NCBI RefSeq assembly: GCF_003345655.1
Contig: NZ_QQOH01000001.1
Span: 744,001 to 808,000 of the forward strand
Direction: 5' to 3'
Length of the DNA stretch: 64,000 nucleotides
Origin: Motiliproteus coralliicola
Lineage (GTDB): Bacteria > Pseudomonadota > Gammaproteobacteria > Pseudomonadales > Balneatricaceae
Of the stretch, positions 44,370-53,583 are shown in pieces; positions within the stretch are counted from its first letter, which is position 1; every line of letters begins with the position of its first letter. The notes under the pieces were generated by a model. The model did no database searches and was not told where the DNA came from. It saw nothing but the letters and a program-made list of their open reading frames with translations. The translations under genes and the position numbers were made by a program.

Positions 44370-46016
44370 TCACGCAGGCAGCGCCATGCTGCGGATTTTC
44401 TTTTTGTCGACTTTGCCGACGCTGGTGGTGGGAAGTTGATCGACAACGTCGACCTGCTCAGGAATCCACCATTTGTTGATGCGTCCGGAATTGACATGCT
44501 GCATCAGGTGCTCTCGGATCAGCTCTTTGCTGAACGCGGTACCGGGGGTTGCCAGCACCACGGTGGCGACCGGGCGCTCACCCCACTCGTCGTCGGGCAC
44601 ACCGATAACAGCCACATCGGCGATATAGGGCGATTCACAGATCAAGGTTTCCAGCTCCAAAGAACTGACCCACTCACCGCCGGTCTTGATCACATCCTTG
44701 ATGCGGTCTTTGATCTCCAGGAACCCATCCGGGCTGATCACACCGATGTCGCCGGTGTGCAGCCAGCCCCCCAGCCAGAGCTCCTCGCTTTTCTCCGGTT
44801 CCTTGAAGTACCCCTGGGTTAACCAGGGCGCGCGCACGACAATCTCTCCCATGCTCTCTCCATCGTGAGGAAGAAACTGACCGTCGCTTGCCTGGATTCT
44901 GAGATCTACCATGCCGGCAGGCGTCCCTGCCATGGTGCGATAGCGGACCTGTTCGGCTCCTTCCATGTTGAGAATCTCAGCGTTCAGCATTGATAGACTC
45001 ATGATCGGACAGGTTTCAGACATGCCGTAGCCGGTGAAGATGTTAATCCCCTCGCTCATTGCCTGCAGCGCCAGGGTTGGCGTCAATGCACTCCCCCCGA
45101 TACAGACTTTCCAGCCATCGAAGCGCACCCCTTGGGCCTTGGCTGCGGCCAGGACCATCTGCAGAATGGTCGGTACACAGTGGGATATCGTGACCCTATT
45201 GGCGCGAATCAGCTCCAGGATTTTTTGCGGCTCATACCGGCCCGGATAGACCTGTTTGACGCCCAGCATCGTGGCAACGTAGGGAATGCCCCAGGCATGA
45301 ACATGAAACATCGGTGTCAACGGCATATAGACCGAATCCACATTGATCACCGCCTCACCCGACGCGCTGGCCAGGGTGCCCACGGCCTGCAAGGTATGCA
45401 GCACCAACTGACGATGTGAGAAATAGACCCCTTTGGGGTTTCCGGTGGTACCGGTGGTATAGAACGTGGTCGCTATCGAATTTTCATCAAAATCCGGAAA
45501 CTCGTAGCCGTCATGCATTGAGCCCATCAATTGTTCATATTCGCCGCTAATCGGCAGTGAGGTATCGACCGGGCCGTTCTCCGCCAACAGCACGTAACTC
45601 TCAACGGTCTTCAACAGCGACTGGGTGGTTTCAACCAAGGGCAGGAAATCTTCATGAACCATGACCAGCTTGTCCTCGGCATGGTTCATCGTGTAGGCAA
45701 TCTGCTCGGGAGACAGACGGACATTGACGTGGTGCAGCACCGCACCGATCATGGGAACGGCGAAATAAGCTTCCAGATAGCGATGGCTATCCCAGTCCAT
45801 CACGGCAACCGTATCACCAGCTTTAACCCCCAGGCCGGTCAGCAGGTTCGCCAGTTTGCACACCCGCTTTTGGAACCCTTGATAGTCGTACTGGTCTTGG
45901 CCGCGGTAATTGATTCTGTGCTGCTGTAAATGGCGCTGACTCGACATCAAGATGTTTTTAATCAGCAAAGGGTAGGCATACGCCGATGAGGCGGGTGGAA
46001 TCTGTTTCGTTTGCAT
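44370..46016 (-). CDS. Acyl-CoA ligase, AlkK type, paralogue
   Basis: A 548-residue ANL enzyme closely parallel to the ligase at 28538: matching N-terminus (SSAYAYPLLIKNILMSSQRH), the loop TTFYTTGTTGNPKGVYFSHR, YGMSETCP, LHTGDIG and TSVGKVDKKK. It activates hydrophobic acids. AGGA lies about eight bases before the ATG. It follows the RND transporter by 147 bp and precedes the chemoreceptor, which fits a role in processing the compound moved by the DUF1302-RND set. Duplication with divergence of the two ligases implies two related acids in the pathway. Confidence 0.94.
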   Translation of the reverse strand: MQTKQIPPASSAYAYPLLIKNILMSSQRHLQQHRINYRGQDQYDYQGFQKRVCKLANLLTGLGVKAGDTVAVMDWDSHRYLEAYFAVPMIGAVLHHVNVRLSPEQIAYTMNHAEDKLVMVHEDFLPLVETTQSLLKTVESYVLLAENGPVDTSLPISGEYEQLMGSMHDGYEFPDFDENSIATTFYTTGTTGNPKGVYFSHRQLVLHTLQAVGTLASASGEAVINVDSVYMPLTPMFHVHAWGIPYVATMLGVKQVYPGRYEPQKILELIRANRVTISHCVPTILQMVLAAAKAQGVRFDGWKVCIGGSALTPTLALQAMSEGINIFTGYGMSETCPIMSLSMLNAEILNMEGAEQVRYRTMAGTPAGMVDLRIQASDGQFLPHDGESMGEIVVRAPWLTQGYFKEPEKSEELWLGGWLHTGDIGVISPDGFLEIKDRIKDVIKTGGEWVSSLELETLICESPYIADVAVIGVPDDEWGERPVATVVLATPGTAFSKELIREHLMQHVNSGRINKWWIPEQVDVVDQLPTTSVGKVDKKKIRSMALPA

Positions 46017-46162
46017 AATTCATCCTTACTCGTCCGTTCGATCAGCCCAGGGCGTCTCTACCCCAAGCGATTCATAGAGATTGCTTGCTAGAGTCGAAAA
46101 CTCGTTGATTTCTGTTTGTGCAGCAGGGGGATGATGACTCCCCCGCTCCATCGACAGGTTCT

Positions 46163-48610
46163 TTAGCCGGCCAAGGTTTTGGTATGCCCGGTTGCAGGGG
46201 GTTCTGTTGCCGCGATCTGTGCGTCCGCCAACACGGGTTTATCGCCATCCTGATCAGCGCTACTGGGAGCGCCTGCGGTCTGACTGGCTTGTCGCAGTAA
46301 CAGGCCAGCCAATGCGGGTAGCAGCGTCAACGCACCGATCATGTTCAGCAGGAACATAAAGGTCAGCAGCACGCCCATATCCGCTTGGAACTTGATGGGT
46401 GAGAAGATCCAGGTAGCCACACCCACTGCCAGCGTCATGCCGGTAAAGGAAACCGCCTTGCCTGTGGTTTTCAGAGTTTCCAGATAAGCGATTCGCATCG
46501 AATGGCCCAGCTTCAGGTAGGAATCCAAGCGGCTGTAGATGTAGATACCGTAATCCACCCCGATACCGACGCCTAACGCGATCACCGGCAGGGTCGCCAC
46601 TTTGATGCCGATACCGAGCTGCGCCATCAGCGCTTGGCACAGCAGTGATGTCAGTGCCAGCGGCACCAGGATGCAGATCACCGCGCGGAAGGAGCGGAAC
46701 ATCAGCAAACACATCAGCGCAACCACCGAGTAGACGTAGATAAGAATCTGATTCTGCGCCTTCTCGATCACTTCGTTGGTTGCCGCCTCATAGGCGGCGT
46801 TGCCATCTCCCAGTCGGAACCAGACGTCCGCGTCGTCGTGCTCCGCGGCGAATTGGTGCACGGTGTCAGTCACTGCCAGCAGGGTTGACTGTTTATGATC
46901 AGCCAGCTCGATATGTAAGCGCTGTTGATTGCACTGCCCACCATCATCGGTAGTGACAATGCCGATCTTACTCATCGCCCGCGTCAATACGCGTTCATCA
47001 CGGGGCAGAGCCATCAGGCGCAAGTTGCCTTCGTTGCCTAGATAACGGTTAATCTTGGCCGTCACAGCAGGCGAGCTGACCGATTGAACGCCCGGGGTGT
47101 TTTGCAGCGCCCAACCCAGACGATCAACCAGATCGACCACTTTGTAAGATTCGCAGGCCTCGTCAGGCGTACCAGCGAAAATTGTTATCAAATCCGTACT
47201 GACCGAAAAGTTGTCGGTGATGAAGTTGTTATCCAGGTTATAACGGGAATCCGCTCGCAGCTCTGGCGCCCCCTTGTCCAGGTCCCCGATCTTCAAATCC
47301 TGGCTTAGATAGACGCCGCCCGCGATCAGCAGGGCCACCACCACCAAGGTGCGGCGTGCGATGTTCGGATCGGCAAATAGGGCCAGTCCTTCCCACAGCG
47401 ACGAACGCTCCTCCAGCTTGTATTGGGCATGGTCAATACAGCCTTGGGTCACACCGACATAGGACATCACGATCGGAAGCAACAGCAGGTTGGAGATAAT
47501 GACCAGGGCCACGCCGACACTGGCCACCATGGCCAGATCCTTAATGGCACCGATATCGATAACGAACAGCGTCGCGAAGCCGATACCGTCGCTCAGCAAG
47601 GCTAACAGGCCGGCGCGATGCAACAGATGGAAGGTGACCTTCGCGGCGGCAATTCGTGAGCGCCCCTTAGCCGCCTCATGGGCAACCCCGTTGATCACCT
47701 GCACGCCATGACTCACGGCGATAGCAAACACCAGGAACGGCACCAGCACGGAAAACACACCCAAGCCGTAGCCCAGCAGGTTGAGAATACCCAGCTGCCA
47801 GACCACTGCGACCAGCGAGCAGCCCAGCGGCACCAGTGTCGACTTAAGACAACGGGAGTATTTAAACAGCAGTACCAGGGTGATCAGTGCAGCGGCTAAG
47901 AAGAACAGCGCAATCTGCTCGAAACCATCTACCAGATCCGCAACTTTCTTCACGTCTCCGATAATATGGATCTGCAGGTCATCACTTTGGTATTTGCTCC
48001 GCACCCGTTCCAATTCATCGGCAAAAGCATTGTAATCCAGCGCCTGTCGCGTTCGTGGGTTTGCCGGCAGCACTTGAAAATCGATAATTGAGGCCGTGAA
48101 GTCGTTTGATACGTAACTGCCGACGATGCCTGCCCGGAGCGTGTTAACGCGGATCTGAGCTCTCGACTCGGGCGTGTCGGCGAACTGGCTGTTATCGATT
48201 ACCGGGCCGCTCGAATAGCCCTCGGGTGTAATCGCAAACCACAGCATGCTTGGTGACCAAAGAGATTTGAGCCCTGCGGTATCAACCCCATCAAGCAGCG
48301 AGATCTCATCGCTGATCTGTTGCAGGGTGTTGAGATACTGGTAATCGAAAACCGAACCTGTTTTGCTGGCTACCGCGACACGGATAAAGCTGCCCCCGGT
48401 CGAGCGATCTTCGCGCATAAACTCTCTACCGGTTAGTACGTATTCATGGGTGGCGGGTATCAACCGTTCAAGCCGGGTATCCGGTTCAACAAAAGCCGCC
48501 CGATAACCCAGAAACAGGGTGATAAACACGCTCAGTAACAGGATCAACCCGCGGTAGTGGAATATCGCCTGGGTTAACCGGGAAAACTCGTAGTGGTAAA
48601 GCCGCGTCAT
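46163..48610 (-). CDS. RND/MMPL-type hydrophobic-compound transporter
   Basis: An 815-residue inner-membrane protein with two halves, each an N-terminal helix followed by a periplasmic loop and a five- or six-helix bundle; for example, ALITLVLLFKYSRCLKSTLV in the first half and VYSVVALMCLLMFRSFRAVI in the second. The conserved polar GVGIGVDYGIYIYSRL segment (about 690) is the proton-relay-type region of this group. There is no partner adaptor or TolC. It follows the YCF48 gene by eight bases and belongs to the set with DUF1329 and DUF1302 proteins, which together are often linked to transport or export of hydrophobic acids. AGAGG precedes the ATG. Confidence 0.92.
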   Translation of the reverse strand: MTRLYHYEFSRLTQAIFHYRGLILLLSVFITLFLGYRAAFVEPDTRLERLIPATHEYVLTGREFMREDRSTGGSFIRVAVASKTGSVFDYQYLNTLQQISDEISLLDGVDTAGLKSLWSPSMLWFAITPEGYSSGPVIDNSQFADTPESRAQIRVNTLRAGIVGSYVSNDFTASIIDFQVLPANPRTRQALDYNAFADELERVRSKYQSDDLQIHIIGDVKKVADLVDGFEQIALFFLAAALITLVLLFKYSRCLKSTLVPLGCSLVAVVWQLGILNLLGYGLGVFSVLVPFLVFAIAVSHGVQVINGVAHEAAKGRSRIAAAKVTFHLLHRAGLLALLSDGIGFATLFVIDIGAIKDLAMVASVGVALVIISNLLLLPIVMSYVGVTQGCIDHAQYKLEERSSLWEGLALFADPNIARRTLVVVALLIAGGVYLSQDLKIGDLDKGAPELRADSRYNLDNNFITDNFSVSTDLITIFAGTPDEACESYKVVDLVDRLGWALQNTPGVQSVSSPAVTAKINRYLGNEGNLRLMALPRDERVLTRAMSKIGIVTTDDGGQCNQQRLHIELADHKQSTLLAVTDTVHQFAAEHDDADVWFRLGDGNAAYEAATNEVIEKAQNQILIYVYSVVALMCLLMFRSFRAVICILVPLALTSLLCQALMAQLGIGIKVATLPVIALGVGIGVDYGIYIYSRLDSYLKLGHSMRIAYLETLKTTGKAVSFTGMTLAVGVATWIFSPIKFQADMGVLLTFMFLLNMIGALTLLPALAGLLLRQASQTAGAPSSADQDGDKPVLADAQIAATEPPATGHTKTLAG

Positions 48611-48618
48611 AGGGACCT

Positions 48619-49644
48619 CTAAGGCAGGAATTCTTGAATTGACAGGGATTGCACACCGCCCAATCCCACCAGCGTGGCCCGGTTATTCTCGGTAAGGGAG
48701 ACGGCACTCAACGGCAAACCGTTCTCAATGAGATGCTGCTTGACCTGGGTAAGCTCCGAGTTAAGCAGCAAAATCAGCCCATCGGCACCGACAATTAACG
48801 CCGAACCGTCAGCCAGCCAGGTCGCCCCCGCCAAGCCTGTTTCGGTGCCAGTGTTTACGCGTTTCCACTGCTCGCCCCCATCGACGGAGGTATAGAGCAC
48901 CCCTCCCACACCAAACAGCACCACGCGATCAAGACCGTCTTCGCCCGGGCGTGCCAATATGCCGTGGAACGAACCACCATGATCGGTCTGAATCGGTGCA
49001 AAGCTTTCGCCGCCATCGACGGAACGGAACAGCAGCCCCATCTCTGAAGCGATATACCAATGCCCCTCTTGTCCTGCGGCTATCGCGAACAGGTGCCACT
49101 CGTCGAGATTGTCGATATGCGCTTCCCAGGACAGCCAATTCTGTCCACCATCCCGGCTGTGAAGTAACTTGTTAAAGACCCCGATGGCAAAGCCTTCACT
49201 TTGACTGTTGAAATGGATATCCAACAAAGGCCCTTTCTGGTCAGCATCTCTTCCGTCACTGACGAGCGACCAGCTAAGCCCTCCGTCGCGGGTTTGCAGC
49301 AATACCTGGTCCTCACCGACCGCCCAGCCGGTGTTTTCATCCGAAAAAGCGATGGCATTGAGATGAGATCGGGTTGGGACTTCTGCCTGCCTCCAGCTCA
49401 GCCCCTGATCATCAGAAAAAAGAATATGACCGCGTTCGCCGACAGCGATAAGACGGCCGGATCGGTTCACAATATCTAGCAGCAAGGATTGGGAAGCAGC
49501 CGCAGAGAACTGGGCAGGTAGATCGATGGGATCACGGTAGGTCCTGGCTTCGGCGGTACCGAGCAAAACCAATACGCCGAGAGCGACCCATAACATTCCT
49601 TGTAAGCCAGAAAATTGGGTTAATAGATCCACGGGTTTGTACAT
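48619..49644 (-). CDS. YCF48-like propeller protein of the DUF1302/RND operon
   Basis: A 341-residue exported beta-propeller. The start at 49644 has AGGT seven bases upstream and gives a signal-anchor segment (LWVALGVLVLLGTAEA). Repeats of the BNR/YCF48 type recur about every 45 residues (LFSDDQGLSWRQA, LLQTRDGGLSWSLV, LLHSRDGGQNWLSW, LFRSVDGGESFAPI, LYTSVDGGEQWKRV). Proteins of this kind regularly accompany DUF1329 and RND genes and may bind or chaperone the transported molecule in the periplasm. The open frame extends upstream to 49824 but overlaps the preceding gene and has no start site. Confidence 0.88.
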   Translation of the reverse strand: MYKPVDLLTQFSGLQGMLWVALGVLVLLGTAEARTYRDPIDLPAQFSAAASQSLLLDIVNRSGRLIAVGERGHILFSDDQGLSWRQAEVPTRSHLNAIAFSDENTGWAVGEDQVLLQTRDGGLSWSLVSDGRDADQKGPLLDIHFNSQSEGFAIGVFNKLLHSRDGGQNWLSWEAHIDNLDEWHLFAIAAGQEGHWYIASEMGLLFRSVDGGESFAPIQTDHGGSFHGILARPGEDGLDRVVLFGVGGVLYTSVDGGEQWKRVNTGTETGLAGATWLADGSALIVGADGLILLLNSELTQVKQHLIENGLPLSAVSLTENNRATLVGLGGVQSLSIQEFLP

Positions 49645-49735
49645 GGGAATACCTGAAAACTGAATCACGAGAGAGGTTGCTAAGGGGTGAGAGGCTGCTG
49701 TACCGGAAGGGGGACGGACAGCAGCCCAAGCGGGG

Positions 49736-51094
49736 TTATCGACCGCGGCGACGAAGGCCGGCCGGTGAGAAGTAGGCATCGCCCGGAGCCTTACCGTTAA
49801 ACTCAAACCCTTTGCCGCCGGCAACCAGGTTCATCACGTAATAACCGTTCTTCTTCAGGTCCGCACTTGCGAAGAAACCGACGCCGGTCAAGGGGATTTC
49901 AGAGGCCACCACCGGATAGTTGAACCCGACCCGCCATAGGTTTCCGTTGCCATCGTAGCGATCGGAAGCGATGACATTCCAGGTATCCTCATCAAGATAC
50001 TTCACCCGCTTTTGATAGAGGTGACGCTGCCCCTCTTTTACAGTTGCCTCAACGACCCAGACCCGATGCAGTTCATACCGAATCAACTCTGCATTGATGT
50101 AGTCGTTGTGAGTAACATCTTCCAAACGGTTGTTCGGCGAGTTAAGGCGATTGTTGTTGTAAGGAATGTAGATCTCTTTCTTGCCGATCAATTTCCAGTC
50201 ATAACGTTCGGGCGATCCCAGATACAGGAATAGATCGTCATAGACATTCAGCGCCCGATCCGGGGTATCAAAAGCCAGGTTCGGCGCACGGCGGACACGA
50301 CGCTCACCAGGATCATAAGTCCAGGCTTTACGCGGATTTCTCGCCAGGTCGGTATGGTCAAGTACCAGGTACCCCTCGCCTGAATCCCGTGACGGCTTAT
50401 GCACCGTCACCACCCCTTTTTGCAGGATCCCGTCAGCACGATCTGCTTCGCTGACGCTTAGGTCGTAATAGGGATTGACGGCCTGAATGCTAGAGAACCA
50501 ATCCTGGCGGTCACCGCTATTGAATACCTGGTTTTCATTGATCTCCGCTTTGTAGGACATCCCTTGATAGCGAGCCAAATGATTCCAGATCACCTCAAGG
50601 CCGTTTTGCGGTATAGGAAATGGAATACCTGCCCAAGCACCGGTCAGGGTGCGTCCTTCGTTAGAAAGCTGTGCCGTTAGCGCATTATTGGCGGTTTCCC
50701 GATACACCGCTTCAGGGAAGGCCGCGGTACGACGACTGGGGTAAACGTTCATTTTGAACGTCTCGGGATAAGCCTGCAGCAGCGCCTTGGTGCCTTCAGT
50801 CAGCTTGTCAGCGTAATCAGCCATGTTGGCGGCGGTGATGGTAAACAGCACCTCATCATCCGCATGGGGGTTGGGTCGATCGTTATTAGCGTTGGGCCAA
50901 CCGGGCAGCGCGTCTGTGATTCCACCGTCCCAACTTGGAATGGTACCGTCGGCATTTCCTGCGCGTTCAGCCCCCATCGGGGTCAGTTGAGTTTGCAACC
51001 GCCCTGCTTCCTCGGCGGATACGGCGGCCAATACACTACCTGAACCCGTCATCACCACAGAGAGAGCCAGGCTCAACATTGTTTTCTTATTCAT
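49736..51094 (-). CDS. DUF1329 outer-membrane-associated protein
   Basis: A 452-residue exported protein. A signal peptide spans about 1-24 (KKTMLSLALSVVMTGSGSVLAA), then the DUF1329 pattern begins (MGAERAGNADGTIPSWDGGI) and includes GVGFFASADLKKNGYYVMNL near the end. The start at 51094 gives AGAGG seven bases upstream; ATGs six bases earlier would crowd it. It follows the DUF1302 gene by 29 bases. Structure resembles LolB/LppX-like carriers in known relatives, so it probably shuttles a hydrophobic ligand between membranes with the RND protein. Function in any organism is poorly described. Confidence 0.9.
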   Translation of the reverse strand: MNKKTMLSLALSVVMTGSGSVLAAVSAEEAGRLQTQLTPMGAERAGNADGTIPSWDGGITDALPGWPNANNDRPNPHADDEVLFTITAANMADYADKLTEGTKALLQAYPETFKMNVYPSRRTAAFPEAVYRETANNALTAQLSNEGRTLTGAWAGIPFPIPQNGLEVIWNHLARYQGMSYKAEINENQVFNSGDRQDWFSSIQAVNPYYDLSVSEADRADGILQKGVVTVHKPSRDSGEGYLVLDHTDLARNPRKAWTYDPGERRVRRAPNLAFDTPDRALNVYDDLFLYLGSPERYDWKLIGKKEIYIPYNNNRLNSPNNRLEDVTHNDYINAELIRYELHRVWVVEATVKEGQRHLYQKRVKYLDEDTWNVIASDRYDGNGNLWRVGFNYPVVASEIPLTGVGFFASADLKKNGYYVMNLVAGGKGFEFNGKAPGDAYFSPAGLRRRGR

Positions 51095-51123
51095 GGTCAT
51101 ACCTCTTCGTTTGAGCAACGAAC

Positions 51124-52797
51124 TCAGAACTTGTAATTGACGGAGAAATTGATCGAGTCGAGATCCTCATAGTCCGACTCTTCATGATCGACGTAGATGT
51201 AACCCAGCGAGGCTTCCCACTCCGAGCCAATATCCGCTGTCAACGTGGTCGCAACCTGCGTCCGACCCTCGGCAAAGTTGCCGTAGAAATGCGAGATACC
51301 GTTGATATCGTGTTGTACGAAAACGCTAAGCGTCAGATCGGTCGCCGGACGAACCGCCTGCCAGGTACCTTCCCACTGCACCGCCACGCCATAGGCGGTC
51401 GAATCGGCGGTCTTGGTGGTTGCTAGGTTGTGGTTGTTTTTATCGCGAGAGACCGAGTTATGAGGGGTCAGATTGCTGGTATCACCACCGATATGATCCA
51501 CACCGAACTGGGCGATCACCTGCTGCGAATCGATACCGGCAAAGCCGCCGCGTCCGAGCCAGATGGCGTTAACCGACGCACTGAGGGTGTCGTGCTCTTC
51601 GATCGACTGGCTGCCGGCCGCCGCCCCGAAAGCGCCAACCCCGGCATTCAGGTTCATCAATGGACGGTCAGGACGGAAGGCAATCTCACCCGCTACCGCA
51701 ATTCCCGCGAGGGTGGTGGCGAAGCTGGCACCCAACATATCCAGGTCTTCGGGCCAGATATGCCGCGCGCAAAGCGCCGATGTGAAGGAGCAAACCGCGC
51801 CACCCGATGCCCCAAACGCCGTAGCATCGAAGGTGGACTCGGCAAAAGCGAAGGTTTCATGGTAGCGGCTGTAATAGAGACCGACCTCGGTGTCGCCCAG
51901 GACAGTTCTTCCGGAGACACCCCACTGGCCACTGTCACTGGCCTCATCATCGCCGTCGCGATAAGACACATCGCCAGGCAAGCCCAACGCAGCGCCGGAA
52001 CCTTGAATCTTTTCGGAACCGCCACGGTAAAGCGGGTCAACACCGTAAAAGGTGCCCTGAGGCGGCATCTCGGCGCGGTTCCATTCGGTTTGGATATAGG
52101 CCTCGATCGAGCTCTCGTCGCCCACCCCCAGTTGTGCATAGAACGCGTTATTGCCGATGTAGGCATGCTTGAGTTCAGAACCCGGCGTAGTCAGCTTGTT
52201 GACATTAAGCGGCACCTGAACACCGATACCATCCAGGAAAAACAGGCCTTCACCCCAGTTGATGACCTGCTTGCCGACCCGGACTTCCAGCGGGTTATCA
52301 GCCAACTCAAAAGAGCCGTAAACATAAGCGTCGAGCAGATCCAGCGTATTACCAGCGTGATCCTCAGCCGCATCGCTCCAATCGTTACTGCCACCACCGA
52401 CACCACCAAACGTGGTTGTCGATAACGGATCGATCGAATCACCGCTCATTATTTCGGTGTCATGTTGGTAAACAGCTGATGCATTCAGGCCATAATTTCT
52501 CCAGTCCAATCCCAGCTCGAAGGCGGCACTGAACACTTGAGAAATTCGATCGCCTTTGTCGGGAACCCGGAGTTCAGAAAGATCGTTTTGGCCCAACCCG
52601 ACAATATCTGGATCTCGGTCTTGAGCACGGAAGGATGTTGCATACCCCAAAGTGACATCGAGCTGCCCTGACCAGTCGCTTTCAGGATCAAAATTGAGAT
52701 CGATAGCCTGCGCTTGACCGGAAGTCAGCAGAGAAACCGAGGCACTGGCTACGGCAACAGCCAGTGGATGACGCACACAGCGTGGAGGCAAAAACAT
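51124..52797 (-). CDS. DUF1302 outer-membrane porin-like protein
   Basis: A 557-residue outer-membrane barrel protein. The signal peptide ends at GQAQA, the mature start IDLNFDPESDWSGQLDVTLG is typical of DUF1302, and the C-terminal residue is Phe (SINFSVNYKF), as required for barrel insertion. Many alternating strands are visible. It is the first gene of the operon and is preceded by the shared AraC operator 62 bp upstream. AGAGGAT lies six bases before the ATG. It is probably the outer-membrane gate for the hydrophobic substrate handled by the DUF1329, YCF48 and RND proteins. Confidence 0.92.
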   Translation of the reverse strand: MFLPPRCVRHPLAVAVASASVSLLTSGQAQAIDLNFDPESDWSGQLDVTLGYATSFRAQDRDPDIVGLGQNDLSELRVPDKGDRISQVFSAAFELGLDWRNYGLNASAVYQHDTEIMSGDSIDPLSTTTFGGVGGGSNDWSDAAEDHAGNTLDLLDAYVYGSFELADNPLEVRVGKQVINWGEGLFFLDGIGVQVPLNVNKLTTPGSELKHAYIGNNAFYAQLGVGDESSIEAYIQTEWNRAEMPPQGTFYGVDPLYRGGSEKIQGSGAALGLPGDVSYRDGDDEASDSGQWGVSGRTVLGDTEVGLYYSRYHETFAFAESTFDATAFGASGGAVCSFTSALCARHIWPEDLDMLGASFATTLAGIAVAGEIAFRPDRPLMNLNAGVGAFGAAAGSQSIEEHDTLSASVNAIWLGRGGFAGIDSQQVIAQFGVDHIGGDTSNLTPHNSVSRDKNNHNLATTKTADSTAYGVAVQWEGTWQAVRPATDLTLSVFVQHDINGISHFYGNFAEGRTQVATTLTADIGSEWEASLGYIYVDHEESDYEDLDSINFSVNYKF

Positions 52798-52830
52798 ATT
52801 TTATCCTCTTGTTCTTATTTTGGCCTTTAC

Positions 52831-52899
52831 TCACTCTACCCAGCCCCAGTTACTGGGGCTTGACCATTACCGTCCGTTAATTGACATTTTCAGCCACAG
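52831..52899 (-). promoter_or_regulatory. AraC-type operator and promoter, copy B
   Basis: TTGACC at 52860 and TTGACA at 52881 are direct half-sites 21 bp apart, followed by TTTCAG and CACA, matching the copy at 40972 in 33 of 40 positions. TCACTCTACC at 52831-52840 is also shared with that promoter. The first half-site is 62 bp before the DUF1302 start. This places the envelope operon in the same regulon as the aminotransferase genes. Confidence 0.75.
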
Positions 52900-53169
52900 G
52901 CGTGCGACGATGGAGGCGCTCAATGCTTCCAATGAAGAGCTGAGTAACAGCTCAGGAATAGTCAGTGATTCGATTGCTAAACGCGTCAATAGAAGAAAAA
53001 CGGGGAATAAGAAGGTCAAAAAGACAACAGCGAACGCAGAGGGAATTGCAGTCGTTTCGTGGTGAGAGGTTAGACCCAAACACTACAATTAAGTACAGAG
53101 ATACTCGAATTGGGTTGGTTGACCTATGCGTGGGTCACGGCGGTTCGGGGCAAGGCAAGGTGGTAGCAA
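52900..53169. other. Intergenic remainder upstream of the DCC-protein gene
   Basis: About 270 bp after the operator and before the rightward DCC gene. Open frames exist on both strands, one hydrophobic on the minus strand, but none has an ATG with a ribosome-binding site. A promoter for the DCC gene should lie between about 53080 and 53150. GCAAGG-rich repeats near 53150 lead into the start region. Confidence 0.4.
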
Positions 53170-53547
53170 GTGAACCAAGCGAACAAGAAAATCACGGTCT
53201 TATACGACGGCGCCTGTCCCAGTTGCGTTAAAGACCGGGATAACTACGAAAAAATGGCAGCCGAAAGCCCCGGGAAAGTCCTCTGGCTCGACATCACGAA
53301 CCGGGAGGATGAGCTTCGGCGGATGGGCGTCGACCCACAGAAGGCGTTGACCGAACTACATATCATCTCGGATGACGGCCAAGTGCTTTCCGAACTGGAT
53401 GCCTACATCGTGCTGATGAGACGGGTTGTCTGGTTGAAGCCGCTGGCCTGGTTGATCGGCTTGCCGGTGATCCGCCCTCTGCTGGCTCGCTGCTACCACC
53501 AGATGGTCACCCGGCGATTGAAGAAAAGTGGTCGGTTGCCCGAATAA
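53170..53547 (+). CDS. DCC-family thiol-disulfide oxidoreductase-like protein (DUF393)
   Basis: A 125-residue protein of the DUF393 family, named for the DxxCxxC motif (DGACPSC, Cys16 and Cys19). The start is GTG with AAGGTGG upstream; no alternative ATG is nearby. A hydrophobic stretch, VWLKPLAWLIGLPVIRPLLA, near residues 90-110 may associate with the membrane. The family is widespread and its thioredoxin-like function is mostly unproven. The gene stands alone, convergent to the urea transporter gene. Confidence 0.88.
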   Translation: MNQANKKITVLYDGACPSCVKDRDNYEKMAAESPGKVLWLDITNREDELRRMGVDPQKALTELHIISDDGQVLSELDAYIVLMRRVVWLKPLAWLIGLPVIRPLLARCYHQMVTRRLKKSGRLPE

Positions 53548-53583
53548 CCACCCCCTGTGCTGTTTCGATCGCATAACTATCGA

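Noticed and set aside
51430-52425. Long antisense open frame within the DUF1302 gene
   Set aside because: It lies wholly opposite a gene with signal peptide, barrel C-terminus and ribosome-binding site, and its product has no recognisable pattern; it is a by-product of codon use.
52867-53079. Hydrophobic 70-codon minus-strand frame near the AraC operator
   Set aside because: Only a TTG without a Shine-Dalgarno sequence could start it, and it runs through the promoter and operator of the DUF1302 operon.
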